Origin: Micromonospora sp. WMMD812
GTDB lineage: Bacteria; Actinomycetota; Actinomycetes; Mycobacteriales; Micromonosporaceae
Assembly: GCF_027497215.1 (NCBI RefSeq)
Contig: NZ_CP114904.1
Location: 682,001-746,000, forward strand
Direction of reading: 5' to 3'
DNA length: 64,000 nt
Shown here: positions 36,983 through 45,426 of the stretch, in pieces
How the letters are laid out: the number at the start of each line of letters is the position of its first letter
How positions within the stretch are numbered: position 1 is the stretch's first letter
Position numbers and translations under genes: made by a program
The notes under the pieces: model-generated
What the model saw: only the letters and a program-made list of their open reading frames with translations
Database searches by the model: none
What the model was told of the DNA's origin: nothing

Positions 36983-39349
36983 TCAGCCGAAGGTGCCGCG
37001 GAGCCAGGTCTCGTACGCCGAGGTCCCCACACCCCAGGTCAGTACCGCCACCGCCGCGAGCAGCACCGCGAGACCGGCGGTGGTGGCCACCACGGCGCGG
37101 CGACCCGGCGGCGCTGGAGCGTCCGCCGGCTCGCGGCGCCGATGGCTCAGCAGGGCCGTCGCGAGCACCAGGGGCACCGCCACCAGGAGCCCCTGTACGA
37201 GGGTCCAGTGGGCGGTCCGGGCCAGCCCGCCGACGTCCACCGCCTCCCGGCACAACCCGACGCCGGTCTGGCAGCGCACCGGGCCGGCGACCCACCAGAC
37301 GGCAGCGGCCGAGACCACGGTGGACACCGTCGCGGCGAGTAGCGCCAGCGGCGGTCGCAGCGGGCCTCGCCCGGCCACTACCACGGTCATCGCGAGGGCC
37401 ACCAGCACCGAGCCGACGGCGATGGTGGCGTTGTCGAGGACCGCGCCGAACGAGATCTCGTCGGGCTGCGGGACGGCCTGGCGCACCTGTTCCGGAATGG
37501 TCGCGCGGGCGGCCAGGGGGAGCAGGGCGCCGATCACGGCGGCCACGGCACCGCTGCCGAGTCCGACCAGGACGGCGTGCCACAGCGCCCTCCAGCGGGC
37601 CGAGTGCCACGCCAGCGCCGCGGGCACCAGCCACAGCACCGTCAGGGTCGGCAGGGTGAGCGGATTGTGCACGAACCGGTAGGCCGGACCCAGGTCCGCC
37701 GTGCTCACCATCCCGAGCGCGGCGTACCAGCCGTCGCCGGTGGCGGGTGCCGGACCCCAGGCCAGCGCGAACCCGAACCGGACGGCGCTGAACGGCAGCC
37801 AGACGGCCAGCACCGTCCCGGCGGCCAGCCCGGCGGCGACGAGGGTGGCCCGGAGCGCCCGATGCCTCGGTCGTGGCGGCGACGTCGCACCGTCCGGCGT
37901 GTCGGCCCGGGTGGTGCGGGTCCAGGCCGCGCGGGCTGTCGAGTCGGCCCAGGCGGACAACCCCACCGCCGCGACCGCGAGCAGCAGCCCCGCGACCAGG
38001 GTGGAGGCCGGGTCGGAACCGCCGACCGGTACGGGGCCGTCCGTGACCGTGACCAGGGCCACCTGCGTACCCAGCAGGAATGACCCGACCAGGACCAGGG
38101 CGTAGCTGAGCCAGGCCGGGACCGGACCGGACCTCGCGGCCCCGGCGCTGGTCGCCCAGGCGACTCGCCACACCGCCAGCGCGAGCAGGGCGCCCAGCCA
38201 GGGGCCGGCCAACAGCCCGACGAGCGCGGCGCCGAGCACCGGATCCACTCCGAGGCCGCCGCCCGCGACCGGCAACAGGTTCGCGGCGAGGACACCCGTC
38301 GGGAGGCCGGCGGCGACCATCTCCCAGTGGGCCGGTATCACCAGGGCGGCAGGTTCGTGGACAGCCCGGAGCCGGTCTCGGGGCAGCGGATGGTCGCTCC
38401 ACCGGTCGAGCCACCGCCGCCGTGGCGGCAACCGCTCGAGGATCGCGGGCAGGGCGCGGCCCGCATCGCCGGCGGACGCGGCCAACACGTCGGCGTGCGT
38501 CTCGCGCGTACGTAGCACCGCGTTGCGCAGCAGGTACACCAGGAGGATCGGGCCGAGCAGCAGAACCAACAGGTGGAGTTCGTCCGACAGCGCGGCCGGA
38601 CGCCATCGGGCGGGCGCGGTGAGCAGGGTGGGGTGCACCAGCAGGGCCAGCACCGGCAGCACGGCCACGAGCAGGAACGCCCGCCAGACCGCGATGGTCA
38701 GGTAGGTGAGGTCGACGTCCCGGTTGCGCAGGTGCGCCAGCTCGTGGGCCACCACGGCCCGGAAGGCCGCGCGGTCGGTGACCCGCAGCACCAGCAGACC
38801 GGCGTCGAGCTGGACACGCCGCCGGCCCGGCAGACCGAACACCTGGCCGCTCGGCGTGCCCCGCAGCGGCGCCACCCACCACTGGGGCGCACGGGCGAGC
38901 CCCACCTCTCGGTGCAACTGCTCCAGGTCGTCGATCAACCCGGGAGCGAGGTCCGGCGACAACCGACGTGCTCGGTTGCGGCGTACGAGCCACCACGGCT
39001 GGGCGAGGTACAGGGCGAGGGCCACGACGATCAGCAGCCCGAGACCGCCGGCGGCCACGGCCATCGGCCGGGCGAAGGCCGGCCGCAGACAGGACCGGTA
39101 TTCAGCGGCCAGCGCGTGGCGTTGCTGACCATCGTCCGCCTCGCCCTGGGCCTCAAGCGCGGCGGCCGCGGCGTCGAACGCGGTGGTGCAGACGGTCAGG
39201 CGGGACTGGACGGCGTCCATCCTGCCCGGCAAGGAAAGATCGAGGGAGAAGAAGATGAGCACACCGGTGGCGAGGACCGCGCCGACCAGGAGGGCGAAAT
39301 AGGCGCCGGGCGTGCCGGGGACGGCGCGCGCGCCGGTCGCGGGCGGCAC
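36983..39349 (-). CDS. Polytopic membrane M48-type metalloprotease
   Basis: A 788-residue protein. A first helix at about 15-35, an outside loop with two Cys, and a second helix at about 97-115 lead to a cytoplasmic zinc-protease domain with HELAH at 202-206 and the downstream Glu ligand in RETHADVLAA. After residue 330 come roughly eight to ten further hydrophobic helices to the end, far longer than HtpX (about 290 residues). It may process membrane proteins. The start is a GTG 5 bases after the stop of the upstream small gene and lacks its own ribosome site, suggesting coupling. Confidence 0.85.
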   Translation of the reverse strand: MPPATGARAVPGTPGAYFALLVGAVLATGVLIFFSLDLSLPGRMDAVQSRLTVCTTAFDAAAAALEAQGEADDGQQRHALAAEYRSCLRPAFARPMAVAAGGLGLLIVVALALYLAQPWWLVRRNRARRLSPDLAPGLIDDLEQLHREVGLARAPQWWVAPLRGTPSGQVFGLPGRRRVQLDAGLLVLRVTDRAAFRAVVAHELAHLRNRDVDLTYLTIAVWRAFLLVAVLPVLALLVHPTLLTAPARWRPAALSDELHLLVLLLGPILLVYLLRNAVLRTRETHADVLAASAGDAGRALPAILERLPPRRRWLDRWSDHPLPRDRLRAVHEPAALVIPAHWEMVAAGLPTGVLAANLLPVAGGGLGVDPVLGAALVGLLAGPWLGALLALAVWRVAWATSAGAARSGPVPAWLSYALVLVGSFLLGTQVALVTVTDGPVPVGGSDPASTLVAGLLLAVAAVGLSAWADSTARAAWTRTTRADTPDGATSPPRPRHRALRATLVAAGLAAGTVLAVWLPFSAVRFGFALAWGPAPATGDGWYAALGMVSTADLGPAYRFVHNPLTLPTLTVLWLVPAALAWHSARWRALWHAVLVGLGSGAVAAVIGALLPLAARATIPEQVRQAVPQPDEISFGAVLDNATIAVGSVLVALAMTVVVAGRGPLRPPLALLAATVSTVVSAAAVWWVAGPVRCQTGVGLCREAVDVGGLARTAHWTLVQGLLVAVPLVLATALLSHRRREPADAPAPPGRRAVVATTAGLAVLLAAVAVLTWGVGTSAYETWLRGTFG

Positions 39350-39354
39350 CGCGG

Positions 39355-39828
39355 TCAGGGGGCTTCACCGCCCAGCCGTCCCTGGCCGACGACGGCATCG
39401 GCGATCAGCGCCGCCTGGTCCGGGGCGACGCCGCCGCGTACCGCGACCCGCTCGACGATCTTCCGCACCTCGGCCCACTCCTGCGCGGTCAACTCCACCG
39501 GCGCCCCGTGCACCGGCGACGGACCGGGCTGGAACACTCGACGGAGCGCGGCGGCGGTGACCCGGTGGCCCTTGCGCATCCCCAGCTCCACCACGTACCC
39601 CAGGGCCTCTGTCAACGCGGCGAGCGCGACCGGCGTGAGGAGCACCAACACCTCGGGCACACCGAAGGCGAGGGGACCGGGGCGCCGATCCCGCTGCGCG
39701 TACGCCCCCGGGTCGGCGAAGTGCGCCTCGCTGAGCAGGGGAAAGAGCTCCTTCTCGCCGGGCGAGAATCGTTCGACCACCGGCCTTGCGAGGTCGACGA
39801 GCAGAGATCGGTCCGACTCCGGACGCAT
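39355..39828 (-). CDS. Small hypothetical protein coupled to the M48 protease
   Basis: A 157-residue protein of unknown function. It is largely helical, with a hydrophobic stretch in the middle (VPEVLVLLTPVALAALTEAL) and a charged C terminus (AEVRKIVERVAVRGGV). No named domain was recognised. ATG 39828 has GGAGG 5 bases before it. It is the first gene of a tight two-gene unit with the protease and so may be a regulator, adaptor or substrate. Confidence 0.75.
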   Translation of the reverse strand: MRPESDRSLLVDLARPVVERFSPGEKELFPLLSEAHFADPGAYAQRDRRPGPLAFGVPEVLVLLTPVALAALTEALGYVVELGMRKGHRVTAAALRRVFQPGPSPVHGAPVELTAQEWAEVRKIVERVAVRGGVAPDQAALIADAVVGQGRLGGEAP

Positions 39829-39930
39829 GCAGCCCTCCGTCACCGCCCGCGTCTGACCGGGCACCGTCCACTGTAGGCTTCGGCGGCTCACGGCCGAAAG
39901 GCTCGACCGGTCGACTGTCGTCACGGGGCC

Positions 39931-41034
39931 GTGGGTGGCCGGAGAGGGGACCGAGGACGGGCGCCCGCCCGATCTTCGTCCGCCGGCGGGGAGAAGTTGT
40001 GGAACACTGAGGCCTGGTACACGCTCAACGAGATTCCGGGCCGGGTGGTGCAGCCGCAGACCTTCTTCGAGGCCGAGGAGGGGCGCACGGTGGGCGTGGG
40101 CCTGGCCACCGACCACTCCGCCTACTCCGGCTCCGGCTTCGCCGCCGGGTTCGCCGGAGACGGCTCGTCGACCCGCATCTCGGTCGAGGTCCGGGAGGCC
40201 GGGACGTACGACCTGGCGATGCGTTACAGCAACGGCCCGGATCCGTACTCCGGCCCGAAGCAGCTGAGTCTGTACGTCAACGGTGAACGGATCGAGCAGA
40301 CGGTCTTCCCCTCCACCGTGACGTGGGAGGAGTGGGGCACCGTCACCACCACGGTGCGCCTGGACAAGGGGCACCACGTGGTCGAGTACCGCAAGGAGGC
40401 GGCGGACTCCGGGCAGGTGAACCTCGACGTGCTCGCCGTCCGGCCGCACGGCGAACGCATCACGCTGTTCGACGGTGGCGGGCTCACCGAGTGGCAGCAC
40501 ACCGACGGGCGCGAGCCCGAGTGGGCCGTCACCGATGGCGCCATGACGGTACGCAACGGTGACCTGCGCACGGTGCAGGCCTTCGGCGACTTCCGCCTGC
40601 ACGTCGAGTTCAACCTGCCACTTCTCCCGCCGGAGGTGACCGGCCAGGCGCGTGCCAACAGCGGCGTGTACCTGCAGGACCGCTACGAGATCCAGGTGCT
40701 GGACTCGTTCGGCGTCGACCCCCCGCGGACCACCGACGCCGCGGCCATCTACACGCAGAAGGCCCCCGACCGGAACGCGGCGCTGCCGCCAGAGACCTGG
40801 CAGACGTACGACATCGTCTACCGGCAGGCCCGCTACGACGCGGCCGGCGACAAGCTCGAGAACCCGCGCGTCACGGTGGTGTGGAACGGCGTCACGGTGC
40901 ACGACGACGTCGAGATCGTCGGCCCGACCGGCGACAGCCGGCCCGAGGGCCCGGCGGCGGGCGCGATCCGGCTGCAGGACCACGGCAGCCCGGTCCGGTT
41001 CCGCGACATCTGGATCGAGCCGCTGGGTCCATAG
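39931..41034 (+). CDS. CBM-like plus DUF1080 (GH16-like) protein lacking its N terminus
   Basis: A frame of up to 367 residues. Residues about 40-155 form a carbohydrate-binding beta sandwich (FFEAEEGRTVGVGLATDHSA, then TYDLAMRYSNGPDPYSG). Residues about 175-367 are a DUF1080/3-keto-disaccharide hydrolase-like domain (ITLFDGGGLTEWQHTDG, RLHVEFNLPLLP, ANSGVYLQDRYEIQVLDSFG). Relatives are secreted and usually longer, with a dehydrogenase- or ThuA-type N-terminal part before the WNTEAWYTLN segment. Here no signal peptide exists; starts could be GTG 39931 or TTG 39997 after GGGGAG. It may be a 5'-truncated gene. Confidence 0.7.
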   Translation: MGGRRGDRGRAPARSSSAGGEKLWNTEAWYTLNEIPGRVVQPQTFFEAEEGRTVGVGLATDHSAYSGSGFAAGFAGDGSSTRISVEVREAGTYDLAMRYSNGPDPYSGPKQLSLYVNGERIEQTVFPSTVTWEEWGTVTTTVRLDKGHHVVEYRKEAADSGQVNLDVLAVRPHGERITLFDGGGLTEWQHTDGREPEWAVTDGAMTVRNGDLRTVQAFGDFRLHVEFNLPLLPPEVTGQARANSGVYLQDRYEIQVLDSFGVDPPRTTDAAAIYTQKAPDRNAALPPETWQTYDIVYRQARYDAAGDKLENPRVTVVWNGVTVHDDVEIVGPTGDSRPEGPAAGAIRLQDHGSPVRFRDIWIEPLGP

Positions 41035-41088
41035 CGTCGCCACCCCGCCACCCCGCCGCCACGCGATCCGCGGCGTCGTCGGGTACGC

Positions 41089-41598
41089 CTACAGTCGCTC
41101 AAGCGTCGCGGAATCGCCCTCGGCCGGCCCGTGCAACCAGGTGCGGATGCCGGCGAGCGCGGTAGGCCCGTAGTCCTCGTCGACACCGCTGGCGAGGTCC
41201 GCGATGGTGACCGCCTGCAGGGCGGCGCGCCAGGCGGCCTCGGCTCCGGCCATCGCGCGGGCGACGGGGCACGGGCGGTCGCAGGCCTCCTGCGGTGCCG
41301 CCAGGGGGCCGCGTTGGCGGATCTCGGTGCACACGAACGCGGGCTGAGCGCCGTCGACCGCGACGACGACGTCGAGGATGGTGATCAGCTCGGGCGCCCT
41401 GGTCAGGACGTAACCGCCCGCCTTGCCCTGCACGGAGGTGACGAGGCCGGCGCGGGAGAGCGCCTGCAACTGCTTGGCCAGGTAGCTGCCGGAGACGTCG
41501 TGCAGCTCCGCGAGCCGGGCGGCTGGCACGGGCTCCGTCGCCGTGGTCAGCACCACGCAGCAGTGCAACGCCCACTCGACCCCGCCGGACAGCTTCAT
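41089..41598 (-). CDS. Rrf2 family transcriptional regulator with three conserved-type cysteines
   Basis: A 169-residue regulator. Winged helix: MKLSGGVEWALHCCVVL, VSGSYLAKQLQALSRAGLVT, SVQGKAGGYVLTRAP. Cys90, Cys106 and Cys110 (VCTEIRQ, EACDRPC) lie where IscR/NsrR carry an iron-sulfur cluster, so redox or NO sensing is possible; the spacing differs from NsrR. ATG 41598 is preceded by GAGGGGG. It is divergent from the NmrA-like gene, with two matching operators between them. Confidence 0.9.
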   Translation of the reverse strand: MKLSGGVEWALHCCVVLTTATEPVPAARLAELHDVSGSYLAKQLQALSRAGLVTSVQGKAGGYVLTRAPELITILDVVVAVDGAQPAFVCTEIRQRGPLAAPQEACDRPCPVARAMAGAEAAWRAALQAVTIADLASGVDEDYGPTALAGIRTWLHGPAEGDSATLERL

Positions 41599-41614
41599 GC
41601 GACCCCCTCTTGAC

Positions 41615-41660
41615 TCGGACAAAGGCTATCCGACTATTGTCCCGGACAGAAAGTATCCGA
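41615..41660. promoter_or_regulatory. Two 19-bp dyads, probable Rrf2 operators
   Basis: TCGGACAAAGGCTATCCGA (41615-41633) and CCGGACAGAAAGTATCCGA (41642-41660) share the pattern YCGGACA-N5-TATCCGA, each a near-perfect inverted repeat, 27 bp apart start to start. A TTGACT at 41610-41615 may be the -35 for the rightward gene. Confidence 0.65.
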
Positions 41661-41726
41661 GTTTGAGGGTCTGAATCCTCGACGAAGCCGGCGTGTCCCG
41701 CGGCACGCCGTGGAAGGGTGAGAGCC

Positions 41727-42467
41727 ATGAAGTTCACAGTCATCGGTGGCACCGGACTGATCGGGTCGCAGGTGGTCCAGAAGCTGACCGCGGCGGGGCA
41801 CGAAGTCGTCCCCGCCGCGCCGTCGACCGGCGTCAACCTGCTCACGGGAGAAGGACTGGACCAGGCGCTGGCGGGTGCCGACGTCGTCATCAACGTGGCG
41901 AACTCGCCGACCTTCGACGAGGCCTCCCTGGACTTCTTCCGCACCACCATGACCAACCTGCTGGCCGCGGGGGAGCGGGCCGGCGTCCGGCACCAGGTCA
42001 TCCTCTCGATCGTCGGGGTGGACCAGGTGCCCCAGCTCGACTACTACCGGGCCAAGACCCTGCAGGAGGACCTGCTCCGGCAGGGGCCCACGCCGTACTC
42101 CATCGTGCGGGCCACCCAGTTCTTCGAGTTCGTGAACGCGATCATGTCGTGGACGTCCGACGACAAGACGGTTCGCCTGCCCGCCACCCGTGTTCAGCCG
42201 ATGGCCACCGCCGACATCGTCGACGCGGTCGTCGAGGTCGCCACCGGCGCGCCAGTGAACGGCATCCACAACATCGCCGGCCCGGACGTCTTCGCCCTCG
42301 ACGAGCTCGGCAGGATCACCCTGGCCGCGCAGCATGACGACCGGGCCGTCGTCACCGACGACAACGCCGGCATGTTCGCGGTCGTCAACGGCGACGTGCT
42401 CATCGCGGGCCCGGACGCGCACCTGGCTTCCACGCACTACCAGGACTGGATCAAGTCGGCCCGCTGA
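41727..42467 (+). CDS. NmrA-like NAD(P)-binding oxidoreductase
   Basis: A 246-residue atypical SDR. The Rossmann motif is VIGGTGLIGSQVVQKL at residues 4-19. YYRAKTLQEDLL supplies the YxxxK-like pair and YSIVRATQFFEFVNAIM is the family's substrate-loop motif. It is probably an NADPH-binding quinone reductase or redox-sensing protein. ATG 41727 follows GAAGGG. The Rrf2 pair suggests induction by oxidative or nitrosative stress. The gene family is the same as that of the remnant at 25533. Confidence 0.9.
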   Translation: MKFTVIGGTGLIGSQVVQKLTAAGHEVVPAAPSTGVNLLTGEGLDQALAGADVVINVANSPTFDEASLDFFRTTMTNLLAAGERAGVRHQVILSIVGVDQVPQLDYYRAKTLQEDLLRQGPTPYSIVRATQFFEFVNAIMSWTSDDKTVRLPATRVQPMATADIVDAVVEVATGAPVNGIHNIAGPDVFALDELGRITLAAQHDDRAVVTDDNAGMFAVVNGDVLIAGPDAHLASTHYQDWIKSAR

Positions 42468-42531
42468 CCCGGGTGCCCTGCCGTCCGTAATCGCGACGGA
42501 TCATCTGCTCGATCCACTTGAGCTGCCGCCG

Positions 42532-42567
42532 CTGCTCCTCCCCTGGCCGGACTCGGGGGAGGAGCAG
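42532..42567. terminator. Hairpin downstream of the NmrA-like gene
   Basis: CTGCTCCTCCCC (42532-42543) pairs perfectly with GGGGAGGAGCAG (42556-42567), 12 bp with a 12-base loop, 65 bases past the stop. The remaining sequence to 42806 shows no convincing gene. Confidence 0.55.
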
Positions 42568-42806
42568 GCGAGCGGCGCACGCGCGCCCGCCCAGGCCCAC
42601 CGCCGGACTGCTCGCCGACCTCCAGCGCGATGCCGCCCCCACCGCCACCTCGGCGGCGCCCCCGACTCTCCCCGTTGGTCGACCACCGTCCGACACCGCA
42701 ACCCCGCCCTGCTCCCACGTCCCCGCGGGCCTCGCCCCGCACATCGTCGGTGACCACCTCCGGCGAGGCCCCGACCGCCCGAGCGGCGGTCCGACCGGCC
42801 ACCGAC

Positions 42807-42864
42807 ATGGCGATGGCATCACCATGGTTGCGTATGGCATCACGATGATGCCATGATGGCGTCA
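42807..42864. promoter_or_regulatory. Phased ATGGCATCA operator array
   Basis: ATGGCATCAC occurs exactly at 42813-42822 and 42834-42843, 21 bp apart, and as the variant ATGGCGTCA at 42856-42864, 22 bp further, the last touching the start codon of the ribbon-helix-helix gene. An inverted copy, TGATGCCAT, is at 42846-42854. Roughly two-turn phasing puts the sites on one DNA face. This is a probable autoregulatory operator. Confidence 0.65.
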
Positions 42865-43409
42865 TGGAACTTCGCGCATACGTGGACGCCGTCCGACACG
42901 ATCTCGCGGTCGCCGCGGCGGCCGGCGGCGACGAGGCCAGGGAGTTGGCCGAGCGGCTCACCGCGCCGCTGGAATCCGCGATCCGGCTCGCACTGCTGGA
43001 CGCGCTCTCCGAGGCCGCCACCGAGATCACTCGGGATCTCGCGCCCGGCTCCGTCGACCTGCGCCTGCGCAATCGGGAACCCAGCTTCGTCGTCACGCCG
43101 CCGCCCGCGGATCAGTGGGCGGACGAGCCCGAGGCGCCGCCCGCGCCAATCCCTCCCGTCAACCCACTGCCGCCCGCGCCCGCCGACGGCGAGGACGAGG
43201 CGACCGTGCGGATCAGCCTGCGCCTGCCGGAGCACCTCAAGGCGCGAGTCGAGCACTCGGCTGCTGCGGCCGGCGTCTCGATCAACACCTGGCTGATCCG
43301 GGCCGCGGCCGCCGCGGTGGGCGCCGGTGACCTCAACCGCCGGTCCGAGACCCGCCGGACGTCCGGCGCGGCTACCGGTGGGCAGCGCTTCACGGGCTGG
43401 GTGCGCTGA
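42864..43409 (+). CDS. Ribbon-helix-helix DNA-binding protein (Arc/HicB-like)
   Basis: A 181-residue protein. The N-terminal 70 residues are helical and acidic, followed by a Pro-rich linker (about 85-110). The ribbon-helix-helix is TVRISLRLPEHLKARVEHSA plus VSINTWLIRAAAAAV (about 113-150), then a disordered tail. It is the first gene of an operon with a DUF4097 protein and an ABC exporter, and the phased array overlapping its start suggests autorepression. No separate toxin gene is present, so a toxin-antitoxin role is not supported. Confidence 0.85.
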   Translation: MELRAYVDAVRHDLAVAAAAGGDEARELAERLTAPLESAIRLALLDALSEAATEITRDLAPGSVDLRLRNREPSFVVTPPPADQWADEPEAPPAPIPPVNPLPPAPADGEDEATVRISLRLPEHLKARVEHSAAAAGVSINTWLIRAAAAAVGAGDLNRRSETRRTSGAATGGQRFTGWVR

Positions 43410-43443
43410 CCACACCGCCAACCGACCACTCGAGAGGAGCATC

Positions 43444-44289
43444 ATGCCATCGTTCGACACCCCCGGCCCGATCTCGGCGTCCGTCGAGCTCGTCGCCGGC
43501 GACGTACGGATCAACGCCGGCCCGCGGTCCGACACCGTCGTGCACGTACGGCCGGCCGACGAGTCCGAGGACCGCGACGTTCGTGCCGCGGCAGAGACGC
43601 GCGTCGACTACGCGGCCGGCCGCCTGGTGGTCCGTGGTCCCAAGCACGGGTTCGGCATCTTCGGCGGCAAGTCCGGCACCGTGGAGGTGACCATCGATCT
43701 GCCGGCCGGGTCCGGCGTGGAGGGGAAGCTGGGCGTCGGTGCCATCAGGTGCACCGGGACGCTGGCCGACTGCCGGCTCAAGACGGGCTTCGGTGACCTG
43801 CAGGTGGAGGACACCGGCCGGCTCGACCTCGACACCGGCTTCGGCGCGGCCATCGCCGAGAACGTGGCCGGCGACGCCGACATCACCACCGGGTCCGGCA
43901 GGCTCAGCGTCCGCACCGTCGCCGGCCGCGCGGTCCTGAAGAACGGCAACGGCGACATCTGGATCGACGAGACCGCGGGCGACCTTCGGGTGCACTCCGC
44001 CAACGGTCACATCGCCGCCGAGCACGCCGCCGCCTCGGTCACCGCGAACACCGCCAACGGCGACATCCGCGTCGGTGAACTGGTCCGCGGATCGGCCACG
44101 CTCCGCACGGCCGCCGGGCGGATCGAGGTCGGCATCAAGCCCGGCACCGCCGCCCGGCTCGACCTGCACACCCACTACGGCAAGGTGCGCAACGAGATGG
44201 ACGCCGCCGCCGGTCCCGCCGACACCGACGAGAAGGCCGAGGTGCGCGCCCGCACCGCCTTCGGCGACATCCTGATCCACCGCTCCTGA
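43444..44289 (+). CDS. DUF4097 beta-strand-repeat protein
   Basis: A 281-residue protein made of repeated short strands with GD/NG turns (GFGDLQVEDTGRLDLDTGFG, NGNGDIWIDETAGDLRVHSA, TANGDIRVGELVRGSA), giving a right-handed beta-helix-like DUF4097 fold. There is no signal peptide or membrane helix, unlike many DUF4097 proteins. Its role is unknown; linked ABC genes suggest an accessory or sensing part. ATG 43444 follows GAGAGGAG. It lies 34 bp after the regulator. Confidence 0.85.
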   Translation: MPSFDTPGPISASVELVAGDVRINAGPRSDTVVHVRPADESEDRDVRAAAETRVDYAAGRLVVRGPKHGFGIFGGKSGTVEVTIDLPAGSGVEGKLGVGAIRCTGTLADCRLKTGFGDLQVEDTGRLDLDTGFGAAIAENVAGDADITTGSGRLSVRTVAGRAVLKNGNGDIWIDETAGDLRVHSANGHIAAEHAAASVTANTANGDIRVGELVRGSATLRTAAGRIEVGIKPGTAARLDLHTHYGKVRNEMDAAAGPADTDEKAEVRARTAFGDILIHRS

Positions 44290-44439
44290 CCCTCTCCCAC
44301 CCACCGTTTCATCCGGTCGTGGCGACCCGCCTCGACCGGGGGTGACCCGCGCCCTCGCGTCCCGGTCCGGCTGTCGCGGCCCCGACCGGCGATGGCGCGC
44401 GCCCCCACCACTGCACAGCCCTGAGATCTTGGAGGAGCA

Positions 44440-45426
44440 ATGGCGGTAACGACCGCGACCCGGCCGGCCATCTCGGTGTCCGGCCTGCGCAAGACGTACG
44501 GGGACAAACTCGTCCTCGATGGCATCGACCTCATGGTCACCGAGGGGAGCGTCTTCTCGCTGCTCGGGCCGAACGGCGCGGGCAAGACCACCGTGGTCCG
44601 GATCCTGTCCACCCTCATTCCCGCCGACGCCGGATCGATCCGCGTCGCCGGCCATGACCTGACCAGGCAGCCCGACGGCGTACGCGCGGCGATCGGTGTC
44701 ACCGGCCAGTTCTCCGCCGTCGACAACCTGCTCACCGGCGAGGAGAACCTCAGGCTGATGGCCGACCTGCACCACCTCGGCCGCGCCGAGGGCAGGCGCC
44801 GCGTCACCCGGTTGATCGACCAGTTCGACCTCGGTGAGATGTCCCGCAAGCCGGCCTCCGTCTACTCCGGAGGAATGCGCCGCCGCCTCGACCTCGCCAT
44901 GACCCTGGTCGGCGATCCGCGACTGATCTTCCTCGACGAGCCCACCACCGGCCTCGACCCCCGCAGCCGGCACGCGATGTGGCAGATCATCCGCGGACTC
45001 GTCGCCGACGGAGTCACGATCTTCCTGACCACCCAGTACCTCGACGAGGCCGACCAGATCGCGGACCGCATCGCCGTGCTCGACCACGGTCGCATCGTCG
45101 TCGAGGGCACCTCCGACGAACTCAAGCGCCGCATCCCCGGCGGACACATCCTGCTGCGTTTCACCGACCCCGCCGCCCTGCGGATCGCGGCCGGCGCACT
45201 GGGCGTCGGGCAGCGCGACGACGACGCCCTCACGCTGCAGGTGCCCAGCGACGGCGACGTGCGCTCACTGCGCACCATGCTCGACCGCCTCGACGACGCG
45301 CACGTCGAGGTCGACCGGCTCTCCATCCACACCCCGGATCTGGACGACGTCTTCTTCGCCTTCACCGGCACGCCCGCGTCCGGCACCGCCACCGCCCAGG
45401 ACGCCACCACGGAGGGACACCGATGA
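44440..45426 (+). CDS. ABC transporter ATPase, DrrA-like (second set)
   Basis: A 328-residue ATPase: Walker A GPNGAGKTTVVRIL, signature YSGGMRRRLDLAMTLVG, Walker B RLIFLDEPTTGLDP, switch region TIFLTTQYLDEADQIAD, and the DrrA-type C-terminal extension ending IHTPDLDDVFFAFTG. ATG 44440 follows GGAGG by 5 bases. The stop overlaps the permease start (ATGA). It is similar in design to the ATPase at 18002 but belongs to a separate operon controlled by the ribbon-helix-helix protein. Confidence 0.93.
   Translation: MAVTTATRPAISVSGLRKTYGDKLVLDGIDLMVTEGSVFSLLGPNGAGKTTVVRILSTLIPADAGSIRVAGHDLTRQPDGVRAAIGVTGQFSAVDNLLTGEENLRLMADLHHLGRAEGRRRVTRLIDQFDLGEMSRKPASVYSGGMRRRLDLAMTLVGDPRLIFLDEPTTGLDPRSRHAMWQIIRGLVADGVTIFLTTQYLDEADQIADRIAVLDHGRIVVEGTSDELKRRIPGGHILLRFTDPAALRIAAGALGVGQRDDDALTLQVPSDGDVRSLRTMLDRLDDAHVEVDRLSIHTPDLDDVFFAFTGTPASGTATAQDATTEGHR

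Noticed and set aside
42451..42843. 130-residue reverse frame between the NmrA-like and ribbon-helix-helix genes
   Set aside because: The C terminus (RRQLKWIEQMIRRDYGRQ) looks protein-like, but the rest is low complexity, the frame contains a strong terminator hairpin and part of the operator array, and no ribosome site was seen.
42864..43409. HicB-like antitoxin of a toxin-antitoxin pair
   Set aside because: The ribbon-helix-helix is clear, but there is no HicA or other toxin-like gene; the downstream genes encode DUF4097 and an ABC exporter.
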